Positions 34,846 to 42,968 of a stretch of 64,000 bases of DNA are shown one piece after another. This stretch comes from Pseudomonas asiatica (GTDB taxonomy: Bacteria > Pseudomonadota > Gammaproteobacteria > Pseudomonadales > Pseudomonadaceae): contig NZ_CP157874.1 of NCBI RefSeq assembly GCF_040214835.1, forward strand, positions 5,789,042 through 5,853,041, given 5' to 3'. How positions within the stretch are numbered: the stretch's first letter is position 1; each line of letters starts with the position of its first letter. Both the position numbers and the translations under genes were made by a program. The notes beneath the pieces were generated by a model that did not search any database, had not been told where the DNA came from, and saw only the letters and a program-made list of their open reading frames with translations.

Positions 34846-35894
34846 GGGGCGGCTTCGGGCGATGGTGATGCCTCACTATGCGCTGTCAGGCCAGCCAGTC
34901 AAGGCTGAGCATCAGGCGCCCCAGCTGCCCCGACGGCGAACGATGCACCAGACCCGCACCTTCGTTGCCCTGCCACTTCTCACCTTTGAGCACAGCCACG
35001 TCGCCAGCTTGCAGGTGCTGAACGTTATCCACAGGCGGTATTGCTGTGTGTAAGTTGCCACGAGGGCTCGCGTCCTCTTTCAACCACTCGCTACCTGGGC
35101 CTGCGTAGGTAGTGAGCAGACGCAGCGGAACGTTATCCACATGGAAGCGCGGGCACATCGGGCCTGTCAGTACCCGCAGGCGCAAACCGACCCGCTGCGC
35201 ACCCACCAGGCAGGTATAGGCCGCCACCAGCCAAGCCACATCCGCCACGAATGCCTCATAGCCGTGCAAGTCGGCCGCTTCGCGCAAGAGTTCGGTGAAT
35301 ACCGGCATGTGCTGCTCGTCCACATCGATGACGCGCTGGTCTGCCAAGGGCTGGCCGAGGCTGACTACCAGGGCGGCAAAGTCCTCCAGTTGTGGCGGCA
35401 AGCGTCGGCGCCATACCGCCAGGTTCACGCCATCCTGCAGCACATCGGTCAGCACCTGCGGTGTCTCGCCAAATACCTGGAAAATATCCACAGGCTTGCG
35501 TGCAGGGTTCATGCTGCCGCCTCCTCATGCCATGGACCGAACGGATCGGGCAGGCGCAACCAGCCCATGTGCCCCAATTCCATTTCCTGATCGGTCAAAA
35601 GGCATGCATCGAGTGCTGTGGATAATTTTTCGAAGTCGATATTCTGCCCGATGAACACCAGTTCCTGGCGGCAGTCACCGCTCTCGGCAACCCAGTTCTT
35701 CAAGATCGCGGTGGTGTTATCCACATCCTGTGGCCACTGCTCGCGTGGCACGAAACGCCACCAGCGGCCCGCCAGGCCATGGCGCATCATGCCGCCTGCC
35801 TGCGACCAGCTGCCGGCCTCCTGGTATTTGCTGGCCAGCCAGAAAAAGCCTTTGGAACGCAGCAGTCGGCCATTGCTCCAAGGCGTGTGGATAA
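34032..35894. other. Cluster of eight perfect DnaA-box 9-mers inside the zinc operon
   Basis: TTATCCACA or its complement occurs at 34032, 34091, 34229, 35025, 35133, 35617, 35717 and 35886, all within coding sequence. Near matches lie at 34338 (TTATCAACA), 34358, 35484 and 35909. An AT-rich block (about 34308-34352) lies among them. Most are read as VDN codons (GTG GAT AAC). Density is far above chance for a 9-mer. Confidence 0.85.
34886..35512 (-). CDS. DUF1826-family protein in zinc operon
   Basis: A 208-aa protein that fits DUF1826, with [15 protein letters not shown] near the start and [24 protein letters not shown] and [22 protein letters not shown] later. The His/Asp and HRSP pattern suggests a cupin-like or dioxygenase-like fold; activity is unknown. 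ATG at 35512 overlaps the zigA stop (ATGA), so it is translationally coupled to the zinc GTPase. Family members co-occur with Zur-regulated genes. Confidence 0.85.
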   Translation of the reverse strand: MNPARKPVDIFQVFGETPQVLTDVLQDGVNLAVWRRRLPPQLEDFAALVVSLGQPLADQRVIDVDEQHMPVFTELLREAADLHGYEAFVADVAWLVAAYTCLVGAQRVGLRLRVLTGPMCPRFHVDNVPLRLLTTYAGPGSEWLKEDASPRGNLHTAIPPVDNVQHLQAGDVAVLKGEKWQGNEGAGLVHRSPSGQLGRLMLSLDWLA

Positions 35895-36717
35895 AATCGA
35901 AAAAGCGCTGTGGATGAAGGGGGCGCCGGGCCTGCCAGGTGGTGGCGGCAATGCCGTACTCTTCGGTTTCCGGCACATGCTCGCCGCGCAACTCTTGCAG
36001 CCAGCCCGGTGCCTGGGCGGCCTGGTCGAAGTCGAACAGGCCGGTGTCAAGGATGCGTTCCAGCGGTACCTGGCCCATGACCATGGGCACGATCTGCGCC
36101 CGGGCATTGAGGCTGCGCAGAATGGCCATGAGCTCTTCGCGCTCGTGCTGGCTGATCAGGTCGATCTTGCTCAGCAACAGTACATCGGCGAACTCGACCT
36201 GCTCGATCAGCAAGTCACTGATCGAGCGCTCGTCCTCCTCACCAAGGGTTTCGCCACGGCTGGCCAGGCTGTCTGCTGCCTGGTAATCACGCAGGAAGTT
36301 CAAGCCATCGACCACAGTGACCATGGTGTCCAGACGCGCCATGTCGGACAGGCTGCGGCCCTGTTCGTCGCGGAAGGTGAAGGTCTCGGCCACCGGCAGT
36401 GGCTCCGAGATCCCCGTGGACTCGATCAGCAAATAATCGAAACGCCCTTCTTCGGCCAGCCGCGCCACCTCCTCGAGCAGGTCTTCACGCAACGTGCAGC
36501 AGATGCAGCCATTGCTCATCTCCACCAGCTTCTCCTCGGCACGGTTGAGGCTTACATTGCGCTGCACCTCGCTGGCATCAATGTTGATTTCGCTCATGTC
36601 ATTGACGATGACCGCAACCCGCAGGTTGTTGCGGTTACGCAGCACATGGTTGAGCAAGGTGCTCTTGCCGGCGCCAAGGAAGCCGGACAGCACGGTGACA
36701 GGGAGACGGTTGGACAT
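35509..36717 (-). CDS. zigA: Zinc metallochaperone GTPase (ZigA, G3E/COG0523)
   Basis: A 402-aa GTPase thought to deliver zinc to client enzymes in zinc starvation. GFLGAGKST (12-20) is Walker A, NGCICCT has CICC at 71-74, ESTGISEP lies near 98-105 and LLLSKIDLI near 180-188 is the guanine-specificity motif. The CobW_C domain follows with [16 protein letters not shown] and [10 protein letters not shown]. It heads zigA-DUF1826-G3E, with a Zur-like box 48 bp upstream, and is divergent from folE2. Confidence 0.92.
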   Translation of the reverse strand: MSNRLPVTVLSGFLGAGKSTLLNHVLRNRNNLRVAVIVNDMSEINIDASEVQRNVSLNRAEEKLVEMSNGCICCTLREDLLEEVARLAEEGRFDYLLIESTGISEPLPVAETFTFRDEQGRSLSDMARLDTMVTVVDGLNFLRDYQAADSLASRGETLGEEDERSISDLLIEQVEFADVLLLSKIDLISQHEREELMAILRSLNARAQIVPMVMGQVPLERILDTGLFDFDQAAQAPGWLQELRGEHVPETEEYGIAATTWQARRPLHPQRFFDFIHTPWSNGRLLRSKGFFWLASKYQEAGSWSQAGGMMRHGLAGRWWRFVPREQWPQDVDNTTAILKNWVAESGDCRQELVFIGQNIDFEKLSTALDACLLTDQEMELGHMGWLRLPDPFGPWHEEAAA

Positions 36718-36764
36718 GGCGAAACCTCTTCAGGCGAGCGCATTCGAAACGATGCATTGCACAA

Positions 36765-36779
36765 TGTTATAAAGTAACA
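36765..36779. promoter_or_regulatory. Zur box between zigA and folE2
   Basis: TGTTATAAAGTAACA is a near-perfect palindrome (TGTTAT/GTAACA arms) close to the GTTATA-N-TATAAC form of Zur sites. It lies 48 bp before zigA and 141 bp before folE2, both classic Zur targets. Confidence 0.8.
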
Positions 36780-36919
36780 ATACAATTTCGCCAAGCCGTT
36801 CGTGACGAACGAGTGCCCACCGGGAGGAGAAATGGACCCGCCACGTGCCAGGGTGCCCCTCCCGGCATTGCAGCTTGATCGGTGGTGGCCGCTGATCTCC
36901 CTTTTGTTTGGAATACCAG

Positions 36920-37825
36920 ATGACTCAGCTCAAGCTCCCCGACATTGCCGCACAAACCCATGAATACGCCTTGCCTTTGAACTGGGTGGGTATGTGCGGG
37001 ATCGCCCAACCCGTGCAGTTCGAGGGGCGCACAGCAGCTGCCACTGTCGATGCTGGCGTTAGCCTGGTAGACGGCAGCTCACGCGGTATCCATATGTCGC
37101 GGCTTTATCTCGCCCTGGAGTCGTTGGCGCATCAGCCCCTGACGCCGCTCACCATCCACCAGCTGCTGACTGACTTCCTCAGCAGCCACGAAGGCCTTTC
37201 CTCCGCAGCCTATCTGCGTTTGCGCTTCGAGCATCTGCTAAAAAGGCCTGCATTGATCAGCCCGCTGGAGGGTTGGAAAAGCTATGCCGTCACAGTCGAT
37301 GCAAGGATCGAAAATGAAATGTTCCACGTGGAACTATCCGTTTCCGTCCCTTACTCCTCGACCTGCCCATGCTCGGCTGCACTTGCACGGCAGCTGATTC
37401 AGCAGCAGTTCCAGGCGCATTTCAGCGCCGAGCAGGTCGACAAATCTGCAGTTCTACAGTGGCTTGGCAGCGCCGAAGGCATCGTAGCGACGCCCCATAG
37501 CCAACGTAGTAGCGCGCAAATCCAGGTAAGACTGCGCAGCAATCAGCAGGTACTGCCAATCACCGAGTTGATCGACCGCATAGAAGCAAGCCTGGGGACA
37601 GCGGTGCAGACCGCAGTGAAGCGCGCAGACGAACAAGCCTTTGCCTTGGCCAACGGCCAGAACCTGATGTTCTGCGAAGACGCCGCACGACGCCTGCACA
37701 AGGCGCTACGGCAAATGGAATGGAGCACGGCCTTCAAGCTGCGCGTGGAACATGCAGAAAGCCTGCATGCCCACGATGTTGTTGCGACCAGCCAGTGGCA
37801 ATGGGATGTCAGCTGCGCGGCTTGA
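36920..37825 (+). CDS. folE2: GTP cyclohydrolase I type B (FolE2)
   Basis: First step of folate/pterin synthesis, GTP to dihydroneopterin triphosphate, by the metal-promiscuous enzyme used when zinc is scarce. The 301-aa product starts MTQLKLPDIAAQ (ATG 36920) and has the FolE2 core WVGMCGIAQPVQF, SSRGIHMSRLYLAL and PYSSTCPCSAALARQL with Cys149 and Cys151. HAHDVV-type C-terminal residues complete the site. A parS-like palindrome lies inside the coding region at 37321-37334. The 3' end overlaps the opposite DUF3617 gene by 17 bp. Confidence 0.94.
   Translation: MTQLKLPDIAAQTHEYALPLNWVGMCGIAQPVQFEGRTAAATVDAGVSLVDGSSRGIHMSRLYLALESLAHQPLTPLTIHQLLTDFLSSHEGLSSAAYLRLRFEHLLKRPALISPLEGWKSYAVTVDARIENEMFHVELSVSVPYSSTCPCSAALARQLIQQQFQAHFSAEQVDKSAVLQWLGSAEGIVATPHSQRSSAQIQVRLRSNQQVLPITELIDRIEASLGTAVQTAVKRADEQAFALANGQNLMFCEDAARRLHKALRQMEWSTAFKLRVEHAESLHAHDVVATSQWQWDVSCAA
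37321..37334. other. parS-like ParB-binding site inside folE2
   Basis: GTTCCACGTGGAAC is a perfect 14-bp palindrome, flanked by T on each side, matching the core of the bacterial parS consensus (TGTTCCACGTGGAACA) at 15 of 16 bases. It is about 26 kb from oriC and 17 kb from parB. Confidence 0.8.
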
Positions 37826-38336
37826 CCGAGCCGCAGTCATTACCCAACCACACGGCACGGGTGTTCATGCTGCCTTGCTGCTGTACACCCGAGGCGTTGA
37901 ACGTTCCATTGACCTGGGTGGTGAATTCCCGGTCACTGAGGAATGTCGCCTGGCCGCTGCCCTGCGCTTTGGGGCAGCTGAACTGAAATTTCCACACATT
38001 GCCGGTGCGGTCGGTGATCTTCTGGGTACACCCTGACTTCGGATCCTGCAGCGGGATATCGTTGGTTGCCACTTGTTCTGGCGTCAGGCACGAGCGCACC
38101 CCCTTACCCCCAACAGTCACTCCCTGCTTGGCCAGCACCCCTTCCATCATCGCACGCTGCTCTGGCGGCAGGTTCTTCAACTGGCCGAGCATGAACTCCA
38201 TGTCGGGTAACGGCTTGCCATCGACCTGCATGTTGCTGGTGGTCAGCTCCCACAAACCTGGCTGTAGCATCTGAGCATGCACCAGCGGGCTGCTCACACC
38301 TAGGGCCAACGCCAACAGTGGCAGACGAATCTTCAT
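37809..38336 (-). CDS. DUF3617 exported protein
   Basis: A 175-aa predicted periplasmic protein. Signal peptide MKIRLPLLALALGVSSPLVHA, then QPGLWELTTSNMQVDGKPLPDM, the DUF3617 opening. Cys residues in VRSCLTPEQV, SGCTQKITD, FQFSCPKAQG and GNDCGS could form disulfides. Function unknown. Its end overlaps folE2 tail-to-tail by 17 bp. Confidence 0.87.
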   Translation of the reverse strand: MKIRLPLLALALGVSSPLVHAQMLQPGLWELTTSNMQVDGKPLPDMEFMLGQLKNLPPEQRAMMEGVLAKQGVTVGGKGVRSCLTPEQVATNDIPLQDPKSGCTQKITDRTGNVWKFQFSCPKAQGSGQATFLSDREFTTQVNGTFNASGVQQQGSMNTRAVWLGNDCGSVKPRS

Positions 38337-38468
38337 GGACGAACGCTCCTGGAAAAAAGCCGGCCAAGCGGGCCGGGCTGAGCCTTAGACGCCAAATCCA
38401 CCTGCAGGTTGCAAGGCGGACCGGGAACGTGTTCTGTTACTCAAGTGTACTCGGCAAGCAGGATGCAT

Positions 38469-39908
38469 ATGGACTACCACAGCCCCTACTTCTTCGGTTA
38501 CCTACTCGGCCTGGTTCACCTGCTGGGTATCGTCGCCGCACTGCACGCACTGTTCACCGTGCGCACTGCCCAAGGCGCAATCGCCTGGGCCATGCCGTTG
38601 TTCTTCATCCCCTACCTCACCCTGATCCCTTACCTGATCTTTGGTGCGCGCTCGTTCTATGCCTACATCAAGGCCCGGCGCCAGGCCAACCAGGAAATGC
38701 ATGTGGCCATGGCCAACCTCAACTGGCGGCCTTGGGTAGAAGAAGCCCTTACCGCCCGCGAGTCGGAAAGCTATGCGGCGTTGCGCGCCATGCCCAAGCT
38801 CGGGCGCATGCCCTGCCTTGCCAATAACGAGGTGAAGCTGCTGATCGATGGCAAGGCAACATTCGATGCAATATTCGCCGCCATCGAAAAAGCCCGCGAC
38901 GTAGTGTTGGTGCAGTTCTTCATCATCCATGACGACAACCTTGGCAAAGCGCTGCAGCAACTGCTGCTGCGCAAGGCCGCCGAGGGGGTGCGGGTGTTCG
39001 TGCTGTATGACCGTGTCGGCAGCCACGCCTTGCCGGCAAGCTACAGCCAGTTGCTGCGCGACGGTGGTGTACAGATTCATGCCTTCGCAACCCGTCGTGG
39101 CTGGTTCAACCGCTTCCAGGTGAACTTCCGTAACCACCGCAAGATCGTGGTGGTGGATGGCTTGCTCGGTTTCATCGGCGGGCACAACGTGGGCGATGAG
39201 TACCTCGGTGGCCACCCGCAGCTCTCACCCTGGCGCGACACCCATGTGCAGATCAGCGGGCCGGTGCTGGCCTGCCTGCAGGAATCGTTCGCCGAAGACT
39301 GGTACTGGGCCACGCGCCAGCTACCACCGCTGATTCTGCCGGATGCCTACCCGGACAACGGCGTGCTTTGCCAAGCCTTGGCCAGCGGCCCGGCCGACCC
39401 ACAGGAAACCTGCTCGCTGTTCTTCCTTGAGGCGATCCATTCAGCCTCCCGGCGCGTGTGGATCACCAGCCCGTACTTCATCCCCGACGAGGCGGTTTTC
39501 GCCGCGTTGCGTTTGGCGGTACTGCGTGGGGTCGATGTGCGAGTGCTGATTCCGTCACGCCCAGACCATCGCATCGTCTATGCCGCTTCCAGCCTTTTCG
39601 CCTTCGAAGCGGTACGTGCGGGTGTGCGCATGTTCCGCTACCAACCGGGCTTCCTGCATCAGAAGGTGGTGCTGGTGGATGACGATGTCAGCGCGATCGG
39701 CAGTGCCAACCTGGACAACCGCTCGTTCCGCCTGAACTTCGAAATCACCCTGCTGACAGTCGACCGCGGCTTCGCTGACCAGGTCGAGAACATGCTGAAC
39801 AATGACTTTGAACAGGCACGGGAAATTACTGCGGAGGACAGCCGCGATACTCATCGGCTGCAGCAACTGGGGATGCGGATTGCGCGGCTGATTTCGCCGA
39901 TTCTCTGA
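38469..39908 (+). CDS. cls: Cardiolipin synthase
   Basis: Condenses two phosphatidylglycerols to cardiolipin in the inner membrane. The 479-aa protein has two N-terminal helices ([19 protein letters not shown] and [23 protein letters not shown]) and two PLD HKD motifs: HRKIVVVDG from His223 and [10 protein letters not shown] from His397, each followed by the G-x-x-N segment ([19 protein letters not shown]). ATG at 38469 (MDYHSPY) matches the known 479-aa length; ATG at 38463 is also possible. Confidence 0.94.
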   Translation: MDYHSPYFFGYLLGLVHLLGIVAALHALFTVRTAQGAIAWAMPLFFIPYLTLIPYLIFGARSFYAYIKARRQANQEMHVAMANLNWRPWVEEALTARESESYAALRAMPKLGRMPCLANNEVKLLIDGKATFDAIFAAIEKARDVVLVQFFIIHDDNLGKALQQLLLRKAAEGVRVFVLYDRVGSHALPASYSQLLRDGGVQIHAFATRRGWFNRFQVNFRNHRKIVVVDGLLGFIGGHNVGDEYLGGHPQLSPWRDTHVQISGPVLACLQESFAEDWYWATRQLPPLILPDAYPDNGVLCQALASGPADPQETCSLFFLEAIHSASRRVWITSPYFIPDEAVFAALRLAVLRGVDVRVLIPSRPDHRIVYAASSLFAFEAVRAGVRMFRYQPGFLHQKVVLVDDDVSAIGSANLDNRSFRLNFEITLLTVDRGFADQVENMLNNDFEQAREITAEDSRDTHRLQQLGMRIARLISPIL

Positions 39909-39942
39909 TGCGCCTGCGCCCGTTGCAGGGTATCGCGGACCT

Positions 39943-40014
39943 TGTGGGAGCGGGTTTACCCGCGAAGACGTCAGTGGCTGTACCGACGCATTCGCGGGTA
40001 AACCCGCTCCCACA
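39943..40014. repeat. Paired REP palindrome between cls and cfa
   Basis: Two inverted GTGGGAGCGGGTTTACCCGCGAA units (core GGGTTTACCC) with a short spacer between convergent genes. Confidence 0.87.
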
Positions 40015-40049
40015 GGGTATGGTGGCGCGCTTGCATGCTTTGGAGCAAT

Positions 40050-41234
40050 TCAGCGATACAGGTCTTCACGCGTCCAAGGCAGGTCATGGTGCCCATCGGC
40101 GTACGGCTTCACGGCCAGGATCTGATGCAGGTTGATCCACCCCTTCTGGAAGGCATAGGCACACCCGGCCAGGTACAGGCGCCAGATGCGCAAAGTCTTC
40201 TCGGGCACCAGCGCCGCCGCCTTGTGCAGCTGGTTCTCCAGGTTCTCGCTCCAGTGGTGCAAGGTCTTGGCGTAGTGCAAACGCAGGCTTTCCACGTCTA
40301 CCACCTCCAGGCCCGCTTCACAGATGCTGGCACTGATCATCGACAGGTGCGGCAGCTCGCCATGGGGGAAGACGTAGCGATCGATGAACTCGCCAGCGCC
40401 ACGCCCGACCGGGCGGCCATCGACATGCTTGGCGGTGATACCGTGATTCATCACCAGCCCCCCTTCCCTCACGGCACCGAACAGCTTCTGGCTATACAGC
40501 GCCAGGTTGGCATGCCCGACATGCTCGAACATGCCAACGCTGACAACCTTGTCGAAGCGGCCATCCTGAGGCAGGTCGCGGTAGTCGAGAATCTGCAGGT
40601 CGACCTTGTCGGCCAACCCCTCTGCCTTCACCCGCTCGCGACCGAGCTTGAGTTGCTCCTTGCTCAAGGTGATACCAAACACCTTGGCGCCATATTCGCG
40701 AGCAGCGAAACGCGCCAGCCCGCCCCATCCGCAGCCGACGTCGAGCAGGTACTCTCCTGCATCCAGGCGCAGCTTGCGGCACAGATGATCGAATTTGTCC
40801 TGCTGTGCCTGATCCAGCGTGTTGTCCGGCTCGCGGAAGTAGGCGCACGAGTAGGCCATGTCCTGATCCAGCCATAGCTGGTAGAACTCGTTGGAAACAT
40901 CGTAATGGTAGGAAATGGCTTCGGCGTCGGTGCTCTTGTCATGGGCCCGGCGCTCCGGTGGAGCGTCGTCCTCATCGGTCAGTAGCGCTTCGCTCAGCTC
41001 ATCGCATACGCGGATGGCCTCACCAATATCGCCCTCCAGCTCCAGCTTGCCTTCGACGAAAGCTGTGCCCAGCTGGTCCATGCTCGGGTGGCTCAACTGG
41101 CTGATCAGCTGTGGCTCCTTGACCAGGATAGTGACCTGCGGGCTAGGCCCCAGATCGAACTGGTTACCGTCCCACAGTTTCAGCCGCAGCGGCAGATGCA
41201 GGCTTTGCAGTGCCGGTGGAAGTTGCGCAAGCAT
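40050..41234 (-). CDS. cfa: Cyclopropane-fatty-acyl-phospholipid synthase
   Basis: Adds a methylene from S-adenosylmethionine to unsaturated phospholipid acyl chains at the membrane. The 394-aa enzyme has an N-terminal lipid-binding region and a SAM-dependent domain with LLDVGCGWGGLARFAA (SAM motif I), DYRDLPQDGRFDKVVSVGMFEHVG and HYAKTLHHWSENL near the C-terminus. ISYHYDVSNEFYQLWLDQDMAYSCAYF is the family start region. Such genes are often RpoS-controlled on entry to stationary phase, not tested here. Confidence 0.94.
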   Translation of the reverse strand: MLAQLPPALQSLHLPLRLKLWDGNQFDLGPSPQVTILVKEPQLISQLSHPSMDQLGTAFVEGKLELEGDIGEAIRVCDELSEALLTDEDDAPPERRAHDKSTDAEAISYHYDVSNEFYQLWLDQDMAYSCAYFREPDNTLDQAQQDKFDHLCRKLRLDAGEYLLDVGCGWGGLARFAAREYGAKVFGITLSKEQLKLGRERVKAEGLADKVDLQILDYRDLPQDGRFDKVVSVGMFEHVGHANLALYSQKLFGAVREGGLVMNHGITAKHVDGRPVGRGAGEFIDRYVFPHGELPHLSMISASICEAGLEVVDVESLRLHYAKTLHHWSENLENQLHKAAALVPEKTLRIWRLYLAGCAYAFQKGWINLHQILAVKPYADGHHDLPWTREDLYR

Positions 41235-41369
41235 GAACGACCCTCCTGTCCGTATTTGGCCACGACGCCTGATATTTCGAACGTCGCCGGATCAGAGTAG
41301 TTCATTCGTGGGATGTTTCCTCTAAACGAGACCATGGTCTAGAACCAACTGATCTTATCCACGCAGCAG

Positions 41370-41381
41370 ATTGTATACAAT
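41370..41381. promoter_or_regulatory. 12-bp palindrome in the lpd promoter region
   Basis: ATTGTATACAAT is perfectly symmetric and carries a -10-like TATACAAT, 60 bp before lpd. Form fits GntR-family (FadR/PdhR-like) operators (TTGTATACAA). Confidence 0.5.
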
Positions 41382-41441
41382 TTTTGCGTCTCAGCTTAAC
41401 CTTGTGCCCCTCTTGCGCTTCTTCATCCTGGAGTTGAACCC

Positions 41442-42842
41442 ATGAAATCCTATGACGTGGTGATCATCGGCGGTGGCCCTGGCGGCTACAACGCAGCCAT
41501 CCGCGCCGGCCAACTGGGCCTGAGCGTAGCCTGCGTGGAAGGCCGCTCGACCTTGGGTGGCACCTGCCTGAACGTGGGCTGCATGCCCTCCAAGGCGCTG
41601 CTGCATGCTTCCGAGCTGTATGAAGCCGCCAGTGGTGACGAGTTCGCCCACCTCGGTATCGAAGTCAAACCTAACCTCAACCTCGCCCAGATGATGAAAC
41701 AGAAGGACGAGAGCGTGACCGGCCTGACCAAGGGCATCGAGTACCTGTTCCGCAAGAACAAGGTCGACTGGATCAAGGGCTGGGGCCGCCTGGATGGCGT
41801 CGGCAAGGTCGTGGTCAAGGCTGAGGACGGTAGCGAAACCGCATTGCAGGCCAAGGACATTGTCATTGCCACCGGCTCCGAACCTACGCCCCTGCCGGGC
41901 GTGACCATCGACAACCAGCGCATCATCGACTCGACCGGCGCGCTGTCGCTGCCACAGGTGCCCAAGCACCTGGTCGTCATCGGCGCCGGCGTGATCGGCC
42001 TTGAGCTGGGTTCGGTATGGCGCCGCCTGGGCAGCCAGGTCACGGTCATCGAATACCTCGACCGCATCTGCCCGGGTACCGACGAAGAAACCGCCAAGAC
42101 CCTGCAGAAGGCCCTGGCCAAGCAAGGCATGGTGTTCAAGCTGGGCAGCAAGGTGACCCAGGCCAGCGCCAGCGCCGATGGCGTGAACCTGACCCTGGAG
42201 CCGGCCGCCGGTGGCACCGCAGAAACGCTGCAAGCTGACTATGTACTCGTCGCCATCGGACGACGCCCCTATACCAAAGGGCTGAACCTGGAAAGCGTGG
42301 GCCTGGAAACCGACAAGCGCGGCATGCTCGGCAACGACCACCACCGCACTTCCGTGCCGGGTATCTGGGTGATTGGCGACGTCACCTCCGGCCCGATGCT
42401 GGCGCACAAAGCCGAAGACGAAGCGGTGGCCTGCATCGAACGCATCGCCGGCAAGCCCCACGAGGTCAACTACAACCTTATCCCTGGCGTGATCTACACC
42501 CGCCCGGAGCTGGCCACCGTGGGCAAGACCGAAGAGCAGCTCAAGGCCGAAGGGCGTGCCTATAAAGTCGGCAAGTTCCCGTTCACGGCCAACAGCCGGG
42601 CCAAGATCAACCACGAGACCGAAGGCTTCGCCAAGGTCATCGCCGATGCCGAGACCGACGAAGTGCTGGGTGTGCACCTGGTAGGCCCAAGTGTCAGCGA
42701 GATGATCGGTGAGTTCTGCGTGGCCATGGAGTTCTCGGCCTCGGCGGAAGACATCGCCCTCACCTGCCACCCCCACCCGACCCGCTCCGAGGCCTTGCGC
42801 CAGGCAGCGATGAATGTGGACGGGATGGCGATGCAGATTTGA
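41442..42842 (+). CDS. lpd: Dihydrolipoyl dehydrogenase
   Basis: FAD-dependent reoxidation of dihydrolipoamide with NAD+. The 466-aa flavoprotein has the FAD loop GGGPGGYNAA (10-19), the redox disulfide in GGTCLNVGCMPSK (Cys42, Cys47), an NAD loop VIGAGVIGLELGSVW and the catalytic HPHPTRSE (His, Glu) near 440-450. It is not next to other dehydrogenase-complex subunits, so it is one of the extra lpd copies seen in Pseudomonas; which complex it serves is unclear. A GntR-type palindrome sits in its promoter. Confidence 0.94.
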   Translation: MKSYDVVIIGGGPGGYNAAIRAGQLGLSVACVEGRSTLGGTCLNVGCMPSKALLHASELYEAASGDEFAHLGIEVKPNLNLAQMMKQKDESVTGLTKGIEYLFRKNKVDWIKGWGRLDGVGKVVVKAEDGSETALQAKDIVIATGSEPTPLPGVTIDNQRIIDSTGALSLPQVPKHLVVIGAGVIGLELGSVWRRLGSQVTVIEYLDRICPGTDEETAKTLQKALAKQGMVFKLGSKVTQASASADGVNLTLEPAAGGTAETLQADYVLVAIGRRPYTKGLNLESVGLETDKRGMLGNDHHRTSVPGIWVIGDVTSGPMLAHKAEDEAVACIERIAGKPHEVNYNLIPGVIYTRPELATVGKTEEQLKAEGRAYKVGKFPFTANSRAKINHETEGFAKVIADAETDEVLGVHLVGPSVSEMIGEFCVAMEFSASAEDIALTCHPHPTRSEALRQAAMNVDGMAMQI

Positions 42843-42854
42843 GGTGAGATAGCC

Positions 42855-42959
42855 GGGGGGCTGCTTTGCAGCCCATCGCGACACAAGGCCGCTCCTACAG
42901 GAAATTGCGTTCTCCTGTAGGAGCGGCCTTGTGTCGCGATGGGGCGCAAAGCGCCCCTG
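42855..42959. repeat. Paired REP palindrome in the glmS-lpd gap; empty Tn7 site
   Basis: Inverted TGTAGGAGCGGCC-type units. The usual Tn7 insertion point, 25 bp after the glmS stop, would fall near 42944, within the right arm GGGGCGCAAAGCGCCCC. No transposon end or tns gene is present. Confidence 0.8.
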
Positions 42960-42968
42960 GCTTCTGGC

